Part shown: positions 6,310 to 9,980 of the stretch, in pieces
Position numbering within the stretch: the first letter of the stretch is position 1
How the letters are laid out: each line of letters starts with the position of its first letter
NCBI GenBank assembly: GCA_902803695.1
Contig: CADCQX010000342.1
Coordinates: 1 to 9,980, forward strand
Direction: 5' to 3'
DNA from: Oscillospiraceae bacterium
GTDB taxonomy: Bacteria; Bacillota; Clostridia; Saccharofermentanales; Saccharofermentanaceae
DNA length: 9,980 bases
Notes under the pieces: generated by a model
What the model was told of the DNA's origin: nothing
Database searches by the model: none
Seen by the model: the letters and a program-made list of their open reading frames with translations, nothing else
Program-made: the position numbers and the translations under genes

Positions 6310-7160
6310 TGAAATTAAGAACCCTTAATTGTTCAAACTGTGAAGCTCCTCTCAGACAGGAAGGCGACAAACTCGTATGTGCATACTGCGGCGGAACATT
6401 CGATATTCCTACAGATGCAACTGACAGCGAATATGAAAAGATCATAAACGCAGAAGACTATATCCGTCTGTCACTTGCCAAGAGCATCCTTGGTCTCGAG
6501 AAGAAATACGCAACCCAGCAGCAGATAAATCAGGCAAAACGTGATGAGCAATTACGTCAAAAACGAGCGCGCACGGTAAGAGCGGTGATAAAAGGATGCG
6601 TCAGCATAATGTTCGCAATGCTTATCTTGTTCGGTATGATCTTCCTCGTATTAAAGTTCGGCGGCAACAGCAAGAAAAACAACTCTTCTGAAACGACTGA
6701 GATCACATGGAATCCGGGTTACAGGATCACGCCAAGTGATCTCAGGGCCGATAAGGATTTTGCTGCACTTATCGATGGCGGTATGATCGAAGACGAGAGA
6801 TCAGGATATGACAGTTACGGTGCTGTCATCTTCTCTTCCGAAGACATCTGGAATATAAGCAAAGACCCTGAGATCTTAGTAAGATATCTCATTACCGAAG
6901 AAGAGTCCAATGCACTTTACGTAGTGTATAAGATCACTTTCGAGACGAGTGACGGAAGAGTAAAGGAAATGTATGACTGCCAGGCTTATGAAGATCTTAA
7001 GATCAACGATGACGGCAAGATCGAATACTACCGTAAAGAAGGCAAGACCACTGATGATTACGACTTCAGATTCCACGCTAATCCTGAACTCGAACCTTTA
7101 ATGGAGCAATACATTAACTGCAACTTTAACGATAGTAACAAATACATTTTTGAATTCTGA
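6309..7160 (+). CDS. Membrane zinc-ribbon protein, third of three tandem paralogues
   Basis: The 283-residue product is of unknown function. It has a zinc ribbon with Cys8, Cys11, Cys24 and Cys27 (NCSNCEAP, then CAYCGGTF), a charged helix (about 38-90) ending in a basic RQKRARTVR, one transmembrane helix (about 93-117), and a short Lys/Asn/Ser-rich spacer. The C-terminal domain opens ITPSDLRADKDF (140-151), parallel to ISVNDLENDPNF in the second paralogue. Its core NALYVVYKITFET (201-213) parallels NDLYLVY in the first and YNIYKCTYE in the second. It keeps only one of the three cysteine positions shared by the other two (Cys224). The strong basic residues before the helix predict a cytoplasmic ribbon and an external C-terminus. 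It overlaps the preceding stop by 1 nt and is followed at once by the operon terminator, so it is the last gene of the unit. Confidence 0.87.
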   Translation: MKLRTLNCSNCEAPLRQEGDKLVCAYCGGTFDIPTDATDSEYEKIINAEDYIRLSLAKSILGLEKKYATQQQINQAKRDEQLRQKRARTVRAVIKGCVSIMFAMLILFGMIFLVLKFGGNSKKNNSSETTEITWNPGYRITPSDLRADKDFAALIDGGMIEDERSGYDSYGAVIFSSEDIWNISKDPEILVRYLITEEESNALYVVYKITFETSDGRVKEMYDCQAYEDLKINDDGKIEYYRKEGKTTDDYDFRFHANPELEPLMEQYINCNFNDSNKYIFEF

Positions 7161-7172
7161 AAACAAATAACA

Positions 7173-7209
7173 GAGGCGGTTCACATAAGTGAGCCGCCTC
7201 ATCTTTATT
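7173..7209. terminator. Bidirectional intrinsic terminator between convergent genes
   Basis: GAGGCGGTTCAC (7173-7184) and GTGAGCCGCCTC (7189-7200) form a 12-bp, GC-rich stem with one wobble and a 4-nt loop. On the plus strand the tail is ATCTTTATT; on the minus strand it is TGTTATTTGTTTTC. It can end both the zinc-ribbon operon and the convergent lipoprotein gene. Confidence 0.9.
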
Positions 7210-7225
7210 CGATTGACAATTTCGA

Positions 7226-8299
7226 TCAGAGACCGTCAGGCATCGGAAGTCCGACTTTATCAATAAAATCCTTAACCTGCTCTTTGCCTTCATCCGAGTA
7301 ACACTCGACCATTATCAGGTAACATCCGCTTACGAACATTCCGCCACAGACATAATCAGGATCATCTACCTGTCCGAAGAAATATCCTGTACCGTCGGTA
7401 AAGTTTCCCGGGTACGAGTCTAATACATCTCTGTAATAAGACCAGAGCGCTGTTAATGCATTTGCCCTGTAATTGTAGAGATAATACTCTACACAGAAAT
7501 CATCGGAAAAATAGTAGTAAGCCTCAAAACAATCAACAGGAGCAGGTTGCGAATTAAATTCAGACTTATCAAAACCGAAGACCGTTGCTGCGGTATCCTT
7601 AAGAGCATCCATATCCATGCCGTTCTCCGTTGTTCTCTCGACATCAGGATTGCCACTGAGCATGTTATACGGAGTATAGAATCCCAATACATTTATCATG
7701 CTGTTCAGTTCCCACATCATATCAAGATCAGTATCGTTATATGCAAAGTAGTAGAAATAATAGCCGTCTACTGCTGCAGTAGCATACAGATAATGAGTTG
7801 ATCCGTCGGGCAATGTTACAAAGTCATCAAAGTAAACTGCATCTTCGGTTACCATTGATCTGGCATCATAGTTATCCTCCGCCAAAGTCTTGTACGTATC
7901 AAGCATTTCTTCGGCTTCTTCTTCAGTTTCAAACTCTATGTAAGTCAGTTCATAATCCATGTTGTGAGTCAGGCTCGCGATAACACCGTCTACACCAAAG
8001 ACAGGACCGAATCCTGTATCCGGTACTCCCAGAAGACTTATTGCCATACTCGAAAACATGGAAAAAGTATCCTTATCATATTCGCGCTTCGGAGTAGTAT
8101 CTTCCGTTTCCTCAGTATCCTCGACTTCCTCAGTCAGCTCGATCTCCTCTTCTTCATCCTCATCTTCATCAGAACTGATCTTTTTATTCTTGTCCTTTTT
8201 TCCGGACGATCTGTTCTGATCACAGCCCATTATCGGGAAAGTAAGAACAGAAGCACATAAAAAAGCTGACAGAACTTTGATGAATTTATTGTTTTTCAT
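7226..8299 (-). CDS. Putative lipoprotein with basic-acidic linker and duplicated C-terminal domain
   Basis: The 357-residue product has a lipoprotein signal peptide (MKNNKFIK, hydrophobic core, then PIMGC with lipidated Cys26; Met at -2 is slightly unusual). After it come a Lys-rich patch (33-40) and a run dominated by Asp and Glu (44-67), then two copies of a beta-alpha-beta-beta-alpha-like unit. Copy one spans about 82-207 and copy two about 233-350. Matching elements include EEMLDTYKTLAEDNY with SYYRDVLDSYP, VTEDAVYF with FTDGTGYFF, and VDGYYFYYFAYND with VSGCYLIMVECYSDE. I do not recognise the family. The start ATG follows GGAGGAGGAG by 5 nt. It is a single-gene unit with its own promoter, separated from gltD by a terminator, and converges on the zinc-ribbon operon. 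It should be anchored on the outer face of the membrane; the ligand is unknown. Confidence 0.86.
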   Translation of the reverse strand: MKNNKFIKVLSAFLCASVLTFPIMGCDQNRSSGKKDKNKKISSDEDEDEEEEIELTEEVEDTEETEDTTPKREYDKDTFSMFSSMAISLLGVPDTGFGPVFGVDGVIASLTHNMDYELTYIEFETEEEAEEMLDTYKTLAEDNYDARSMVTEDAVYFDDFVTLPDGSTHYLYATAAVDGYYFYYFAYNDTDLDMMWELNSMINVLGFYTPYNMLSGNPDVERTTENGMDMDALKDTAATVFGFDKSEFNSQPAPVDCFEAYYYFSDDFCVEYYLYNYRANALTALWSYYRDVLDSYPGNFTDGTGYFFGQVDDPDYVCGGMFVSGCYLIMVECYSDEGKEQVKDFIDKVGLPMPDGL

Positions 8300-8349
8300 T
8301 ATTCTCCTCCTCCATAATAAACATCAAACAACATCCACCTATATTTTTG

Positions 8350-8385
8350 ATGATAACAGTATAAGAAAATTTATCAATGCATCAA
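8350..8385 (-). promoter_or_regulatory. Probable promoter region of the 7226-8299 lipoprotein gene
   Basis: Two overlapping candidates are present. One has TTGATG (8385-8380) and TATACT (8363-8358), the other TTGATA (8377-8372) and TATCAT (8355-8350); both have 16-bp spacers. I cannot choose between them. Either would start transcription 40-60 nt before the ATG and just after the gltD terminator. Confidence 0.5.
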
Positions 8386-8417
8386 AAAAGGCGATCCAGT
8401 TTCCTAAATCGCCTTTT
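8384..8417 (-). terminator. Intrinsic terminator of the gltBD unit
   Basis: On the minus strand AAAAGGCGAT (8417-8408) pairs with ATCGCCTTTT (8395-8386), followed by further T residues, with a 12-nt loop. It lies about 20 bp past the gltD stop. The arms are symmetrical, so it could also act on plus-strand transcripts, but none is expected here. Confidence 0.88.
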
Positions 8418-8437
8418 AGTTAGGTATTTCAGATTGT

Positions 8438-9931
8438 TTAAGGCAATACCGTCTGACCTTTTCTAAGAAATCTGTCGCACTCTCTTGCAGCTCCTCTGCC
8501 CTCAGTCATTGCCCATACTACAAGGGACTGACCGCGGCGCATATCACCTGCAGCAAATACACCTTCGATATTAGTCTTAAAGTCACCGAACTCGGCACTG
8601 ATATTGCTTCTTCCGTCACGATCGAGCTTAAGCTCATCAGCGATAAGATCCTCAGGTCCAAGGAATCCCATAGCAAGGATAACAAGATCAGCCTTGATGT
8701 TCTTTCTTGTTCCTTCGATCGGAACAGGCTTACCGTTCTGCCATGATACTTGAGTTACCTGCAATTCCTTCACGTTACCTTTACTGTCACCTATGAATTT
8801 CTCGGTAGACATGAAGTAATTTCTCGGATCTGCTCCGAACAGTTCCTCCGCTTCTTCCTGACCATAATCGTTCTTCTTGATAAACGGATACTCAGGCCAA
8901 GGGTTGTTCTCGGATCTTGCATCCGGCAAAGGTCCTGTGATCTCGAGCTGAGTTACGCTCTTTGCACCTTGCCTTACAGCAGTTGCAACACAGTCTGTAC
9001 CTGTATCACCGCCTCCGATGATAACTACATTCTTTCCTTTAGCCGATATCTTAAGAGATGGAGCAGGACCGCTCTTCTTAAAATGATCATCTGCAAAGAG
9101 GGCCTTTGTATTTCCTCTTAAGTAATCAACAGCAAAGTGGATTCCCTTAAGGTCTCTTCCCTCTACTTTAAGATCTCTCGGCTTTGTCGAACCGCAACAC
9201 AATACAACCGCATCAAAAGTACTCTTTATCTCTTTAGCACTGATATCGTGACCGATCTCGACTCCGAGCTTAAATGTTATACCCTCTTCTTCCATGAGCT
9301 TGATCCTGCGAAGGATAACACTCTTATCGAGCTTCATGTTCGGAATACCGTACATAAGAAGTCCGCCCGGTCTGTCTGCCCTCTCGAAAACAGTTACTGT
9401 ATGACCTGCTTTGTTAAGCTGATCTGCACAAGCAAGACCTGAAGGTCCTGAACCGATAACGGCTACTTTCTTTCCTGTTCTCTTCGTCGGCGGCTGAGGT
9501 TTCATAGTGCCTTCCTGCCATGCACGCTCGGAAACATACCACTCATTGTTACGAACCGATACGGCTTCAAAATTGTTACCGCATGTACAAGCACCTTCAC
9601 AAAGAGCCGGACATACACGACCTGTAAACTCCGGGAATCCGTTTGTCTTACGAAGTCTTTGATAAGCTTCCTTGAATTCACCTTTATAAACAAGATCGTT
9701 AGTTTCAGGAATCAAGTTAGCCAATGGACAACCTGTTGCTGCTCTTCCCAGGAACATACCCGTCTGACAGAACGGAATACCGCAATCCATACAACGTGCA
9801 CCTTGAGTTTTGCAACTGTCCTCATCTTGATACATCCTGTGTACTTCAAGATAATCCTTAACTCTTTCCTTGATATCTCGATCAGCACCTATCGCCCTGT
9901 CATAATCCAGAAAACCCGTGTTCTTACCCAT
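8438..9931 (-). CDS. gltD: Glutamate synthase (NADPH) small subunit
   Basis: This is the 497-residue beta subunit that passes electrons from NAD(P)H through FAD and iron-sulfur clusters to the large subunit GltB, which makes two glutamates from glutamine and 2-oxoglutarate. The N-terminus MGKNTGFLDYDR is typical of GltD. Cluster-ligand cysteines appear at 47, 50, 55 and 68 (CMDCGIPFC and GCP) and at 107, 111, 115 and 117 (CPALCEGACTC). The FAD loop is VAVIGSGPSGLACA (156-169) with ERADRPGGLLMYGIPNMKL after it. The NAD(P)H loop is VVIIGGGDTGTDC (302-314), and GVFAAGDMRRGQSLVVWAM near the C-terminus completes the FAD site. The length matches the family. The ATG overlaps the end of gltB by 8 nt, and AAAGGAGGG lies upstream at about 9947-9939. 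The related NfnB/PreT and AegA-like proteins share this module, but the full length and the apparent gltB neighbour support GltD. Confidence 0.95.
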   Translation of the reverse strand: MGKNTGFLDYDRAIGADRDIKERVKDYLEVHRMYQDEDSCKTQGARCMDCGIPFCQTGMFLGRAATGCPLANLIPETNDLVYKGEFKEAYQRLRKTNGFPEFTGRVCPALCEGACTCGNNFEAVSVRNNEWYVSERAWQEGTMKPQPPTKRTGKKVAVIGSGPSGLACADQLNKAGHTVTVFERADRPGGLLMYGIPNMKLDKSVILRRIKLMEEEGITFKLGVEIGHDISAKEIKSTFDAVVLCCGSTKPRDLKVEGRDLKGIHFAVDYLRGNTKALFADDHFKKSGPAPSLKISAKGKNVVIIGGGDTGTDCVATAVRQGAKSVTQLEITGPLPDARSENNPWPEYPFIKKNDYGQEEAEELFGADPRNYFMSTEKFIGDSKGNVKELQVTQVSWQNGKPVPIEGTRKNIKADLVILAMGFLGPEDLIADELKLDRDGRSNISAEFGDFKTNIEGVFAAGDMRRGQSLVVWAMTEGRGAARECDRFLRKGQTVLP

Positions 9932-9980
9932 GAGTCTTCCCTCCTTTACCGGTTGCTCTCTCGAAAGCTTCCATAAGTGC
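9924..9980 (-). CDS. gltB: Probable C-terminal end of glutamate synthase large subunit, partial
   Basis: One reading frame entering from the right edge gives 18 codons, ALMEAFERATGKGGKTHG, then TAA at 9926-9924. The stop lies 8 nt inside gltD, in the ATGGGTAA arrangement of translationally coupled genes, and the gltD ribosome binding site is within this frame. A short amphipathic helix of this kind is plausible for a GltB C-terminus, and gltB normally precedes gltD. The identity rests mainly on position, since only 19 codons including the stop are visible. A second frame is also open over this short stretch, continuous with gltD. Confidence 0.6.
   Translation of the reverse strand, partial: ALMEAFERATGKGGKTHG

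Noticed and set aside
4506..7160. Zinc ribbons as evidence of a transcription factor or toxin-antitoxin system
   Set aside because: The ribbons are attached to membrane segments and external domains, with no helix-turn-helix, nuclease or toxin motif, so such a label would be guesswork.
9659..9976. Plus-strand open frame of 105 codons at the right edge
   Set aside because: It is the complement of gltD's Cys-rich N-terminal region and the end of gltB; no ribosome binding site or family resemblance.
1..9980. Mobile element, prophage, CRISPR or tRNA-linked island
   Set aside because: No transposase, integrase, direct-repeat array, inverted terminal repeats or tRNA cloverleaf was found; flanks are ordinary amino-acid genes.

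Overview
The window looks like part of the chromosome of an anaerobic, low-to-mid-GC member of the Firmicutes (class Clostridia). The evidence is a tryptophan-type T-box leader, strong AAGGAGG-type ribosome binding sites, sigma-A-like promoters, Gram-positive-style lipoproteins with acidic or Thr/Glu-rich linkers, and a clostridial-type GltD. I saw no transposase, integrase, phage gene, tRNA, rRNA or CRISPR array. The family (Lachnospiraceae or Oscillospiraceae type) is a guess and cannot be settled from this sequence alone.

Layout. At the left edge, on the minus strand, lies trpE (anthranilate synthase component I), cut by the window start. It is preceded by its own promoter and a complete T-box riboswitch with a TGG (Trp) specifier and an intrinsic terminator. 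Next, also on the minus strand, is a two-gene unit (4278 to 1511): a cytoplasmic FAD_binding_2 flavoprotein followed 20 bp later by a lipoprotein. Its promoter overlaps a good match to the Fur-box consensus. Divergent from it, on the plus strand (4506-7160), is a tightly packed operon of three tandem paralogues. Each has an N-terminal four-cysteine zinc ribbon, a charged helical stretch, one transmembrane segment and a related C-terminal domain. The operon ends in a bidirectional terminator shared with a convergent minus-strand lipoprotein (7226-8299) that has an internal duplication. The right end holds gltD and the last codons of gltB on the minus strand, closed by an intrinsic terminator.

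How the genes fit together. The two flanks are amino-acid metabolism: Trp synthesis under tRNA-Trp sensing at the left, and glutamate synthase at the right. The middle is an envelope-oriented accessory segment: two lipoproteins, three membrane zinc-ribbon proteins and one soluble flavoprotein. The least described element is the zinc-ribbon triplet. Identical cysteine spacing and alignable outer domains show that it arose by tandem duplication, but its function cannot be read from the sequence. The Fur-like site suggests iron control of the flavoprotein-lipoprotein pair.
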